From Halalkalirubrum salinum (GTDB lineage Archaea > Halobacteriota > Halobacteria > Halobacteriales > Haloferacaceae), in contig NZ_SRSG01000029.1 in assembly GCF_005543295.1 (NCBI RefSeq), forward strand, positions 1-55,842: 55,842 bases of DNA, read 5' to 3'. The notes under the pieces were generated by a model. That model made no database searches and had not been told where the DNA came from. It was given only the letters and a program-made list of their open reading frames with translations. Positions 1 to 7,894 of this stretch are shown here, in pieces. Numbering within the stretch: the first letter of the stretch is position 1; each line of letters begins with the position of its first letter. The position numbers and the translations under genes were made by a program.

Positions 1-105
1 CTCTTCGGTGAGGCCTTTTTCGGCCTGGAACGCGGACTTCTGTTCTTTCTTGAACTCGAAGCGAGCTTCGGTATCTGTCTGTTTGAGGTGGTCTTCTGAA
101 CTCAT
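1..105 (-). CDS. sufB: SufB, Fe-S cluster scaffold subunit (N-terminal part only)
   Basis: The reading frame runs off the window edge after 35 codons, beginning MSSEDHLKQTDTEARFEFKK. This matches the usual opening of haloarchaeal SufB, a scaffold protein of the SufBC(D) complex that builds Fe-S clusters in the cytoplasm. It lies 51 bases downstream of sufC on the same strand, the normal order for this operon. The identification rests on the short N-terminus plus the sufC neighbour. No catalytic or cluster-binding residues are inside the window. Confidence 0.85.
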   Translation of the reverse strand, partial: MSSEDHLKQTDTEARFEFKKEQKSAFQAEKGLTEE

Positions 106-139
106 GATGTGTAGTTTCGTTTGCTAACGTATATGCCTG

Positions 140-163
140 TGCGTAATTGTAATTGGTTACGCA
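140..163. promoter_or_regulatory. Inverted repeat TGCGTAA-N10-TTACGCA before sufB
   Basis: Perfect 7-bp arms separated by 10 bases, overlapping the sufC stop codon and lying about 35 bases upstream of the sufB start. The same half-site TTACGCA recurs upstream of sufC. It could be an operator for a metal or redox regulator; that is inference. Confidence 0.4.
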
Positions 164-1077
164 GCCTGGTATACTTCCTCGCGGATCCAGTCATATCCTT
201 TGTCTTCGAGCTCCTCGGCCAGCGAGGCGTCGCCGCTCTTGACGACTTTGCCGTCGAGCATGACGTGGACGTGGTCGGGTTCGACGTAGTCGAGGATTCG
301 CTGGTAGTGGGTGATCTGCAGGATACCCGTACCCTGCTCGTCGCGCAGTGCGTTGATCCCCTTCGAGACGTCCTGGAGGCGATCGATGTCGAGCCCCGAG
401 TCGATCTCGTCGAGTACGGCGACCGCCGGCTCGAGAATTGCAGCCTGCAGGACCTCGTTTTGTTTCTTCTCACCGCCGGAGAAGCCGGCGTTGAGGTAGC
501 GGCGAGCGAACTTCTCGTCCATGTCGAGCAGCTCCATCTTCTCTTTGAGCAACTGTTGGAACTCCGCAACGCCAATTTCGCCGTCGTCGGCCGGACCTTC
601 CATCGGGGAGGTATCATAGCCAGTATCCTCTTCTTCGGCCTCGGCGGCCTCTTCGTCCTCGTCTTCGAAGAGCTCCTCGCGCTCGTCGGCCTTCGCGTTC
701 AGCGCCTGGCGGAGGAAGTTCGTCATGGTTACGCCTTCGATCTCTGCTGGGTACTGGAAGCCAAGGAAGATGCCCAGTGCTGCTCGCTCGTTCGGTTCAA
801 GTTCGAGGAGATTCCAGGTGTAATCGTCTTCGTCTAGCTCTTCGTCGATGTCGGCAACGTCTTCTTCATCGAGATGCAGCAGTATTTCCCCGTCGGTGAC
901 GCGATAGGCTGGATGGCCGGCGATGATCTTTGCTGTTGTCGATTTGCCGGAGCCGTTCGGTCCCATAAGCGCGTGGATCTCGCCGGATTTAACCGTAAGA
1001 TCGACGCCGCGAAGAATCGTTTCGCCGTCCTCTTCAGCCACTTCAGCGTGAAGGTTTTTGATTTCGAGTGTTGCCAT
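157..1077 (-). CDS. sufC: SufC, Fe-S assembly ATPase
   Basis: A 306-residue ABC-type ATPase that powers SufBD during Fe-S cluster assembly. The start is placed at MATLEIKNLHAEV; an in-frame upstream ATG would add 15 residues without family resemblance. Visible motifs are Walker A (GPNGSGKSTTAK), the ABC signature (FSGGEKKQNE) and Walker B with the catalytic Glu (AVLDEIDSGLD). The protein is longer than bacterial SufC (about 250) because of a very acidic insertion around residues 135-185, typical of halophilic versions. No membrane segments are present, consistent with a soluble subunit. It is followed by sufB, and both upstream regions carry a similar inverted repeat. Confidence 0.95.
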   Translation of the reverse strand: MATLEIKNLHAEVAEEDGETILRGVDLTVKSGEIHALMGPNGSGKSTTAKIIAGHPAYRVTDGEILLHLDEEDVADIDEELDEDDYTWNLLELEPNERAALGIFLGFQYPAEIEGVTMTNFLRQALNAKADEREELFEDEDEEAAEAEEEDTGYDTSPMEGPADDGEIGVAEFQQLLKEKMELLDMDEKFARRYLNAGFSGGEKKQNEVLQAAILEPAVAVLDEIDSGLDIDRLQDVSKGINALRDEQGTGILQITHYQRILDYVEPDHVHVMLDGKVVKSGDASLAEELEDKGYDWIREEVYQAA

Positions 1078-1117
1078 TGTAATGTTGTCCCTCGTAACTG
1101 AACGATAGGGGTTTGGA

Positions 1118-1134
1118 TGCATAATGGTTACGCA
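1118..1134. promoter_or_regulatory. Inverted repeat TGCATAA-TGG-TTACGCA before sufC
   Basis: Near-perfect 7-bp arms (one mismatch) with a 3-base spacer, about 40 bases upstream of the sufC start. It shares the TTACGCA half-site with the repeat ahead of sufB, which suggests a common binding protein. The rest of the 1078-1274 gap is A/T-rich and holds no recognisable gene. Confidence 0.4.
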
Positions 1135-1274
1135 TTTACCCGCTGTAGTTCTCTCTTAGAAAAGTTTGTTTGCGAAATTCAAAACAGCTTATCTTCTTTT
1201 TCAAGTATATTATTTCTCCACCGAATAATATTCACTTGATTTCCGGGAACCGATCAAAGAAACAACCGTTGCAG

Positions 1275-4200
1275 CTACATGAAGCTGCCAAGACCCGTCT
1301 GCTCTTGGCCGCTTTTGACCTCGTCCCACGACATCCCGAGCGCCTCGATGACGCGCTCAATCGGCCCTTTCAGCGTCTTTTCGAGCATCTTCTCCCAGTC
1401 GATTTCGAACTCCGCTGGAACCTGGTCGGCGTACTCGAAACAGATTACGTCCGGATTCCGCTTGAACTCGCCGTACAGCAGGTCTGTCTGTGGATTGAGC
1501 CCACGCTCGTTTTCCATCCGCTGCCAGAAATCCGGATGGACCTTTTTCAGGTACAGCCGTTTCGGCTTCGAGCCGCGATCAAAATTCGTCCCAAGCATGT
1601 GGTTTGCGTACTTCGCACCGCGCACCTGGGCGGTGTCGGTATCGTAGTTCGACAGCCGCTTGCCGATGCCGCCTGGAATGCCGATCTCCTCCAGCGATCG
1701 CTCGCCGTTTAAAAAGCCGGTGATGATCTCGTTGAGATACGTCTTTACTTCCTCGAGATCTGCTTCAATATCCTCGCCTGTGACGATCGTCTCGATCACG
1801 TTCAGTTGGACCTCTTTTGTGATCTGGGCGATGTCCGATCGTTTGTACTCGAAGCCGGTGATGTCGATGTCGTCGACGTCTTTGCCCTCCTTCCAGATGA
1901 TGTGGCCCGCGTAGCGCTTCTTGCGCCCTGCCTGGAAAAAGCGCCGATAGAGCTTCTCGAACTCGATCTGGAATCGGTGGACTTCTGCATTCAACTCTTC
2001 GTGCGCGAAGTCGTCATATCGTCCGTTTATATACTCCTCAATGTCGAACGACTGGTCGATCGCCTTGGATTTTTCCACATCACGGCCAAGCTCTAACATA
2101 ACGGAATCAGTGTTATGGAGGACGATCCCACCAACTCCATCGACAAAATTCTGGTTTGTCTCGACGCTCAGATCGTACACATATCCATCATGCTCAATCT
2201 GTTCTACAACTGGATCGCGCCCAGATCGATAGAAGTCACATGTTCTGATTGTGTAGCTTTTCTTCTCACTCCGGTATTTAAGTGAATGTTTCTGCCCCCG
2301 TTGTGTGAGTAACATTGAGAGCCCCGCTGCGAGTTCACGGCTTGTCGTCTCGAAATCGAAGTTTCGTTCACAGTATTCATCACTATATCGAGGGAACTTC
2401 CGTGATCCGTCCCCCTCAACGGCTGTTGTGATGAACAACGCCTGCAGCTCTTCCGGCAAATGGTACACACAATTCGGGACACGCTTTCCTCGTGAGGTTT
2501 GCCCAGCAAACTCTCGGAAGAATACTGCCGAGAGCTCGTTCATCATCTGTAGTTTTAACGTCTCATCGTTGTATGTCGTCGAGGCTTCACCGTCGTTCCA
2601 TTCGACAGTCCGTTTTGTCTTCGAATCAGACGAAATAATGCTCGTTTTTGCGCCTTCGAAGAGTCGCTGGTAATCCGATTGCAGTTGCTGCAGCCATGAC
2701 CGGCGGCTTTCGGAAATACTCACGCCAAACTTTGTATCAGTTGTTTCGATCGTCGAGGCACTTCCTTCTGTCACGTATGCCGCTAACAGCCGAACCAGTG
2801 CTTTGCCATCCTCGGAGTTGAGATCAATATACCGCTGGACGGTAACTTTGGTATCGAGAGCACCGTGATGAGCATGTCCGAACCAGACACGATCATCATC
2901 TGCATGGACTCGGTTTACTTTCGTTTCTGCATTCGCTGTTCCAACGCTTCGTCCATCAGCGTATGCTCTCGTATACCCAGAGAGTACCTCATACACGTCG
3001 ATCGTCTCGATCGTCTCGACCGCTGGTACGTCCGGAATTCGCAGCGGCTCTGTCACGTCTCCCGGCGATGATTCGACGTAGCGTCCATCCTCCTCGACAA
3101 TATAGGAGTGATCAGTGGTCGTTTCTGACTCTCCAAACTTGTGTTGGAGACGAACGACTGGCGTATCGGTTTGATGTCTGATTACCTGCGAAATGGGCTG
3201 CCACTCCGGAGTCCCATTATCCGCCAGCGATAGTGCTTCCCACCCTGGAAGCGATCGACGATTTTTTCCGCGCTGTGTTTCGCTGACGACGCCACCGTCT
3301 GCAGTAACGACCAGATCACTCTCAGCGGGCTCGGCGGTCGCCATCGCAAACAACTCTCGGATTGGCTTGACCTGCATCATCCCGTCTGGATCTCGAACAA
3401 CTACGGGCCGATCGCCGGTGACACTGTCGCCGTATGCGACATCGTAGTCCAACTCATTCGCGGCCGTCTCTGTGAAATTGATAACCTCTCTCCCGGTTGC
3501 GGTGACCGCTGCTGCGCCCTCTTTGTCGTACAGACGGAACCGATCCCACCCGGTCACGCCGTACAGCGACTGGCCGACGAACTGGAACGTCCCGTTTCGC
3601 CCCGCAAGCAGCGTGTGGTTGTCAGCGACCGTTACGCAGTAGACGCCATCTGTCGCAGTTGCGATCGAGCTATCCCGATCCATCCGGACGGTGGGTTTCT
3701 GCGCCTGATCCGATCGAACGTGCCATACCCCCTCTTCCCGTGTGTACTGTCCGGTGTGGCCCAACGTGAGACACAGCCGCAACACGTCGTCGCGAAGGTC
3801 CTGACTCTCGGTCGTGTACGTGAACGATCGCCCGCCGTCTTCGTACTGCCCACCACCAGCAACCAACACGTCAAGGAACGCGCGTCGAACGTCTTTCGAA
3901 CTCTCGAACACGACGTCTGGAATCGTCTTCTTCTCACTGCTCCCGCAACAGCGTTCGAGCACGCGATACAGGCGCTCACTCGAAAAGTGAACCGCTCCAT
4001 CGTCTCGATGATAGTTCGAGACGAGTTCGTCCACGACTGCCTCCACGGCGTCCAGGTTCGATCGATCGTCCACCGAAATTGTGATCTGGTATGGGTCGGT
4101 CTCTGTAGGAGTCAGTTCCCCGCCGGTAATATACCAACCGAGCAATTTGACGAACGCCGCTCGATCGACGTGATTGACGCGATCGCTGTGATTGACGCGA

Positions 4201-6413
4201 TCGACGCGCTCTTTGCCGGTCTGTGGTCCAGTCGGCGCTGCAACGGCTCCCGATCCATCTGTTTCAATTCGGGCGATCCCTGTCGTGTCTTCGGCCAGTT
4301 CGCGGAGATCGAGTGTCTCCGCGGAATCGATCGGCTCGTCGTACGCCCACCCCTGCGGCAGTTCGTAGTGTCCGTCCGCATCGAGGTCGCCTGCCTCGAT
4401 AAATTCCCACCCTTTCCCGGTGCTCGCGTCCTCGTCGAGGTCCCGTACGAGCATCCGATGATTCGGCGTCACACGGAAGTCGACCCCATCCGTATCGAGG
4501 TCGACGAGGTCACCGCGATACTCCGGATACGAGTGGGTCTCGGTTACGGGCTTGACTTGCATCGTCATCGTGTCCGGATCGAGCGAGTACACGTGGTCTC
4601 CGACGTCCAGTTCGGTGATCGATCGGACACCCTCCGGCGTCAGGACGTCCGTGTCCGGGGTGAAGCAGTTCATGATGACCTTCACCGCGCCCTGCTGTCT
4701 GTCGTACTGGACGTACGGCTCCGATCCAGGATCGTACTCGTTCCGCAGTGATTTTTTCTCTTCGCGTTCTGTCAAGAGTTCGTCGACCATCTCACGCATG
4801 ATCCCGTCAGGCTCTTTGCGGAACCGGGTCCCATTCGGTGCACGATAGGTCTCGCCATCAAAATCCTCCTCGACCTTCGTCTCCGGGCCCGCGTTAATTG
4901 TTACCATGCACATTGGGTAGAGGCTCTTTAAATCTAGTACCGTAACGTTCTCGCGAACGCCGGTGATCGGATCGAAGACCGCCCCACCCTCGAAGTCTTC
5001 AGTTTCTTGTTGGCCCTTCGTCGGCAGGGCAAACTTCCCGTGGGCTTTGTGCAGGACGTACACGTCGACTGCGTCCCCCGGCGTCGGCGCGTCTTCGAGC
5101 TTACAGCCGACGAACTTTCGCACCTCGTCCCAGAAGGGGATGATCGCCTGCTTGCGATCGATCTCGACACACAACTCGACGTCCCGAACATTGTACTCGA
5201 GCAGCCGGGTCGGGTCGTTCTCCCACAAATCGCCGATGTCTCCGGAGTACCGCTCCTTGCCGACGTCGAGTTCTAACTCGCCGACTGCATCGAGTCGGTA
5301 GGACTCCAACTCGGTGAACTGGGTCCGTTTGTACGCGTACAGCAGATCGAAGACGACCCGCCCTTTGATGTCGGGACCGCCCCATCCCGATCGCCAGACC
5401 TCATCAACGCGGGAGAGTCGCTCGATCGAGAGATCCACGTCGGTTCTCGGATTCAACAGCTCCATCCGATCGAGCAGGTACGGCGCGTCGAAGTCCTCAA
5501 AATTCCACCCGGACAGGAGATCAGGGTCGGTCTGCTCAATGTACTCAAGGAATCCCTCGAGCATTGCTTCCTCGCTGTCGAACGATCGAATCTCGATGTC
5601 AGTGTCTTCGCGAAGCGGCTCGTACTCCGACAGGTCGTCGGGTGAGCGTCCGTCGCCCACGGGTGCTTCGTACAGCCAGCCGATGTAGGTGTCGTCGAGA
5701 GAGTCGTGACTCGTGAGACAGACGATCGGCTCCTCACCGTCCTCGGGGAAGCCGTTTCGATCGTCGACCTCGATATCGAACATGTTGACCCGAATATCGG
5801 CGTCAACCTCGGCCGGTTCGGCCTCCTCGTGGGGAATCTGAATCGGCCCATCATCTTCGAGGCGACGTGCTGGGACTCGAATACCACCGCCGAGGCCCTT
5901 GTCGATCAAAAACCGATTTGGAAAGAGTATGTCGGCTTCGTAGTGCTCAAAATCGTCGCGTATCTGTCCGACATCTCGTGGTGTTCGCGCGATGATCTTG
6001 GTGAGTGCCTCGCCGCGGATACTCTCGAACCGATCGCCGTTTTCGTCGGTGTCACGGGCGTCAAGAATGACATCGTATTCCTCGACGGGGTCAGTGTCGA
6101 GGGTCTCTGTCGGCGTGTAAAAATACGGCTCGAAGCCGAGCACACGGACGTGTTCGGCCGTGCCCTCGGCCGTCCGCCCAAAGACGTGGATCACTGGATA
6201 TTCGCTTCGACCCGATCCTTCGATCGTGTAGTCGACTTGCGTGATCGCCAGTTCCACGTATCCCGTCGCGTCGGGAAAGCGGGCGTCTTCGACGTTGACC
6301 ACGTCGCTCACGTGGCCTTCTCCGTTTCCAGCGACCGTCGCGGCTTCGGCGACATCGGCTGCCGACTCCGGATCACTCGCAGAACCGAACTGACCGAGAT
6401 CCGACTGCGTCAT
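1275..6413 (-). CDS. polB: Family B replicative DNA polymerase with two inteins
   Basis: A 1712-residue precursor; removing the two inteins leaves a 908-residue polymerase, normal for haloarchaeal PolB. The start is MTQSDLGQFG, with a T-rich box 23-30 bases upstream. The exonuclease domain shows FDIEVD, GWNFEDFDAPYLLDR and YNVRDVELC. The polymerase domain shows motif A DLKSLYP (Asp494), motif B KVIMN/SLYG and motif C YGD/TDS; the slashes mark intein insertions, both in active-site motifs. The GRKKRYAG element follows motif C. The C-terminus QTGLGSFM resembles a PCNA-binding PIP box. The enzyme can only be active after both inteins splice. It acts in chromosomal replication together with PCNA. 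Confidence 0.96.
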   Translation of the reverse strand: MTQSDLGQFGSASDPESAADVAEAATVAGNGEGHVSDVVNVEDARFPDATGYVELAITQVDYTIEGSGRSEYPVIHVFGRTAEGTAEHVRVLGFEPYFYTPTETLDTDPVEEYDVILDARDTDENGDRFESIRGEALTKIIARTPRDVGQIRDDFEHYEADILFPNRFLIDKGLGGGIRVPARRLEDDGPIQIPHEEAEPAEVDADIRVNMFDIEVDDRNGFPEDGEEPIVCLTSHDSLDDTYIGWLYEAPVGDGRSPDDLSEYEPLREDTDIEIRSFDSEEAMLEGFLEYIEQTDPDLLSGWNFEDFDAPYLLDRMELLNPRTDVDLSIERLSRVDEVWRSGWGGPDIKGRVVFDLLYAYKRTQFTELESYRLDAVGELELDVGKERYSGDIGDLWENDPTRLLEYNVRDVELCVEIDRKQAIIPFWDEVRKFVGCKLEDAPTPGDAVDVYVLHKAHGKFALPTKGQQETEDFEGGAVFDPITGVRENVTVLDLKSLYPMCMVTINAGPETKVEEDFDGETYRAPNGTRFRKEPDGIMREMVDELLTEREEKKSLRNEYDPGSEPYVQYDRQQGAVKVIMNCFTPDTDVLTPEGVRSITELDVGDHVYSLDPDTMTMQVKPVTETHSYPEYRGDLVDLDTDGVDFRVTPNHRMLVRDLDEDASTGKGWEFIEAGDLDADGHYELPQGWAYDEPIDSAETLDLRELAEDTTGIARIETDGSGAVAAPTGPQTGKERVDRVNHSDRVNHVDRAAFVKLLGWYITGGELTPTETDPYQITISVDDRSNLDAVEAVVDELVSNYHRDDGAVHFSSERLYRVLERCCGSSEKKTIPDVVFESSKDVRRAFLDVLVAGGGQYEDGGRSFTYTTESQDLRDDVLRLCLTLGHTGQYTREEGVWHVRSDQAQKPTVRMDRDSSIATATDGVYCVTVADNHTLLAGRNGTFQFVGQSLYGVTGWDRFRLYDKEGAAAVTATGREVINFTETAANELDYDVAYGDSVTGDRPVVVRDPDGMMQVKPIRELFAMATAEPAESDLVVTADGGVVSETQRGKNRRSLPGWEALSLADNGTPEWQPISQVIRHQTDTPVVRLQHKFGESETTTDHSYIVEEDGRYVESSPGDVTEPLRIPDVPAVETIETIDVYEVLSGYTRAYADGRSVGTANAETKVNRVHADDDRVWFGHAHHGALDTKVTVQRYIDLNSEDGKALVRLLAAYVTEGSASTIETTDTKFGVSISESRRSWLQQLQSDYQRLFEGAKTSIISSDSKTKRTVEWNDGEASTTYNDETLKLQMMNELSAVFFREFAGQTSRGKRVPNCVYHLPEELQALFITTAVEGDGSRKFPRYSDEYCERNFDFETTSRELAAGLSMLLTQRGQKHSLKYRSEKKSYTIRTCDFYRSGRDPVVEQIEHDGYVYDLSVETNQNFVDGVGGIVLHNTDSVMLELGRDVEKSKAIDQSFDIEEYINGRYDDFAHEELNAEVHRFQIEFEKLYRRFFQAGRKKRYAGHIIWKEGKDVDDIDITGFEYKRSDIAQITKEVQLNVIETIVTGEDIEADLEEVKTYLNEIITGFLNGERSLEEIGIPGGIGKRLSNYDTDTAQVRGAKYANHMLGTNFDRGSKPKRLYLKKVHPDFWQRMENERGLNPQTDLLYGEFKRNPDVICFEYADQVPAEFEIDWEKMLEKTLKGPIERVIEALGMSWDEVKSGQEQTGLGSFM
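2112..3425 (-). other. Intein 2 of PolB (motif C site) with LAGLIDADG endonuclease
   Basis: 438 residues (997-1434 of the precursor), inserted inside the catalytic YGDTDS motif (YGD/TDS). It begins with Ser (SVTGDRPVVV) and ends GGIVLHN, followed by Thr of the extein. The endonuclease helices LLAAYVTEGS and LFITTAVEGDGS keep an acidic residue at the catalytic position, so this element may still be able to home. The terminal block is YDLSVETNQNFVDG. Compared with intein 1 it is the more complete element. Confidence 0.9.
3570..4667 (-). other. Intein 1 of PolB (motif B site), endonuclease probably inactive
   Basis: 366 residues (583-948 of the precursor), inserted between Asn and Ser of motif B (VIMN/SLYG). 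It begins CFTPDTDVLTPEG, a standard N-terminal splicing block with Cys1. It ends VADNHTLLAG...FQFVGQ, so the last two residues are Gly-Gln instead of the usual His-Asn. Two LAGLIDADG-like helices are recognisable, LLGWYITGGEL and FLDVLVAGGGQY, but the acidic residue expected before the final Gly is Gly in both. The endonuclease domain therefore looks dead, while splicing must still work for the polymerase to function. Confidence 0.9.
4170..4205. repeat. Two tandem 18-bp units inside intein 1
   Basis: GTGATTGACGCGATCGCT is followed directly by the same sequence with AC in place of CT at the end. On the coding strand this gives the repeat RVNHSDRVNHVDR just ahead of the first degenerate LAGLIDADG helix. 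Confidence 0.7.
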
Positions 6414-6434
6414 ACCACACGTACCGCCCTGCTC

Positions 6435-6444
6435 GATAAAAAGG
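6435..6444 (-). promoter_or_regulatory. TATA-like box of polB
   Basis: On the minus strand the box reads CCTTTTTATC, centred about 26 bases ahead of the polB start at 6413. This is the spacing expected for a leaderless haloarchaeal transcript. Confidence 0.5.
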
Positions 6445-6650
6445 ACGGCCATTCGATGGTCGTCAATCAATCTCGTTCGATTGTCACTATAGTAATGTTT
6501 GCAACGCTTTGCAACAACCACCTCGAAATGCAGTCTGAGAGTGCGTGAGCCGGTAGTTTCTGAATCGAAGTGAAAAAATAATTGCAAACGCTACGATAGT
6601 TGATCCTGTTCGATCGTTTGGGTCCGGCAAAACGTTGTACTGAACAAAAG

Positions 6651-6658
6651 ACATATAG
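6651..6658 (+). promoter_or_regulatory. TATA-like box of the DUF7331-like gene
   Basis: ACATATAG lies about 30 bases before the ATG at 6685. The remainder of the polB-DUF7331 gap (6414-6684) is divergent-promoter sequence without a recognisable gene. Confidence 0.45.
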
Positions 6659-6684
6659 CCTGTTATGATATACCATGTGTTGGT

Positions 6685-6864
6685 ATGACAAACCGCGCCA
6701 ACGACAACGAGTTGGATCGTGCCGACGGAGTTCCCGCCCTACCGGCGGGCGAGACAACCGTCGAGACGTACGACGTTGAGAACGGCGTGGTATTCTATGA
6801 CGCACAGAATCCCCTCGCATGGCTCGAATCCTCGAGCGTCGTTCGGCTCAAGGACTACGCCTGA
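6685..6864 (+). CDS. Small acidic protein, DUF7331-like
   Basis: A 59-residue frame beginning MTNRANDNELDRADG. The C-terminal half (VETYDVENGVVFYDAQNPLA, then WLES and KDYA at the end) matches a small protein family conserved across haloarchaea, which I recall as DUF7331. Its function is unknown. There is no signal peptide or membrane segment. It stands alone, divergent from polB, with its own TATA-like box. Confidence 0.75.
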   Translation: MTNRANDNELDRADGVPALPAGETTVETYDVENGVVFYDAQNPLAWLESSSVVRLKDYA

Positions 6865-6978
6865 TTCCGACTACACAGGCCCGCCTGGTCCCCACTACGG
6901 TCTGTGCAGATCAATCCTCTTTCAACGATCGCCGCGCACAAACCAACGTTTTTGCGGCTAGCTCTCTGACAATGTGCA

Positions 6979-7380
6979 ATGAGCAACGACGGAAAGGGAC
7001 CATCTGATCGGGTCGCCGACTACGTCAATCGGTATGCATCCGATGGCGAGGAGCTGGGCGGAATTCCGCTTCTCGGATCCACGGGCGACGGGGAATTCAC
7101 TACCGACATCGAAGCGGAGTCCAAGCAGCTCGAACAGGCGATTAAGAACACCGACCCTGCCATCACGAAGCGATTCGTCGTCGCGGTGATCTTCGCAAAC
7201 GTCGGCTTGCTGTCGACGAGTCTCGGTGCGATGTTTATGATCTTCCGAGGCGACCTCAACCTCGGCGGAATACTGCTCGTCATCGGACTTTTCGCGATCG
7301 CACAGACCTATCGACAGTACCGCGCCCACAACGCGTACGTGGCCGCCAAATCCGATCGGGGACCACCACAAAACGGCTAA
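6979..7380 (+). CDS. Two-helix membrane protein, DUF7322-like
   Basis: 133 residues. The N-terminal 55 residues are acidic and soluble. Two hydrophobic helices follow: about 67-88 (FVVAVIFANVGLLSTSLGAM) and 94-112 (LGGILLVIGLFAIAQTY), then a short basic/polar tail. The pattern of a variable acidic head plus this helical hairpin resembles a haloarchaeal membrane family (DUF7322, from memory). A T-rich box sits near 6941-6950. Its role is unknown. It runs in the same direction as the following DUF7346-like gene, 25 bases away, so the two may be co-transcribed. Confidence 0.7.
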   Translation: MSNDGKGPSDRVADYVNRYASDGEELGGIPLLGSTGDGEFTTDIEAESKQLEQAIKNTDPAITKRFVVAVIFANVGLLSTSLGAMFMIFRGDLNLGGILLVIGLFAIAQTYRQYRAHNAYVAAKSDRGPPQNG

Positions 7381-7405
7381 CTTCCTGCCGCTCAGAGAGT
7401 TGTCC

Positions 7406-7888
7406 ATGCGAACGGTCCGCGACGCAGACGGCAAGACGTACCTCCTCCGAAAAGAGTCCAGTGAGTCTGCCCTCCTATACGACCCCAAATCCGGCACGGA
7501 GCTGTATCGCCCACGATCGGAACTCGAACTCGTTTCGGATGAATCGGCGCTCACGACGGCCGCGTTGGCGATTCCGGCCCCGGTTCGTCGAATTCTTTCG
7601 GCGACACACAACGACCGCTCGATCGGCCTCCTCGTCACCGTGGTTGACCGCGGACCGATCGCTGCTGTCGATCTCGTTGCCGTCTCTGACCTCTGCGAGA
7701 GCGATCTCCTCGGGTTACTCTCGGAGTTCCGGGCGGCGGGACTCGTTGATGAGACCCACGTCGCCGGCACCCGCGGCTACGAAGCTACCCCGCTTGCGGT
7801 CGACGGTGTCAACACGCTTCGATCGATCGAATCAGATCGGGGCGAATCGACGACGGATCGATCGGCCGGCACGACAGCCGAGGAGTAA
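7406..7888 (+). CDS. Haloarchaeal conserved protein, DUF7346-like
   Basis: 160 residues starting MRTVRDADGKTYLLRKESS. The N-terminus looks like a small beta-rich domain (residues 1-45). The central region (about 65-120, IGLLVTVVDRGPIAAVDLVA followed by LLGLLSEFRAAGLVDE) reads like a winged helix-turn-helix. The family is conserved beside mre11/rad50 in haloarchaea (DUF7346, from memory), and here it converges on rad50 with only 6 bases between the two stop codons. A DNA-related role is possible but unproven. A TTG two codons upstream is an alternative start. Confidence 0.7.
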   Translation: MRTVRDADGKTYLLRKESSESALLYDPKSGTELYRPRSELELVSDESALTTAALAIPAPVRRILSATHNDRSIGLLVTVVDRGPIAAVDLVAVSDLCESDLLGLLSEFRAAGLVDETHVAGTRGYEATPLAVDGVNTLRSIESDRGESTTDRSAGTTAEE

Positions 7889-7894
7889 CGAGAA

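Noticed and set aside
5706-6548. 280-residue plus-strand frame opposite the polB N-terminus
   Set aside because: Antisense shadow of the exonuclease region, extends across the polB promoter.
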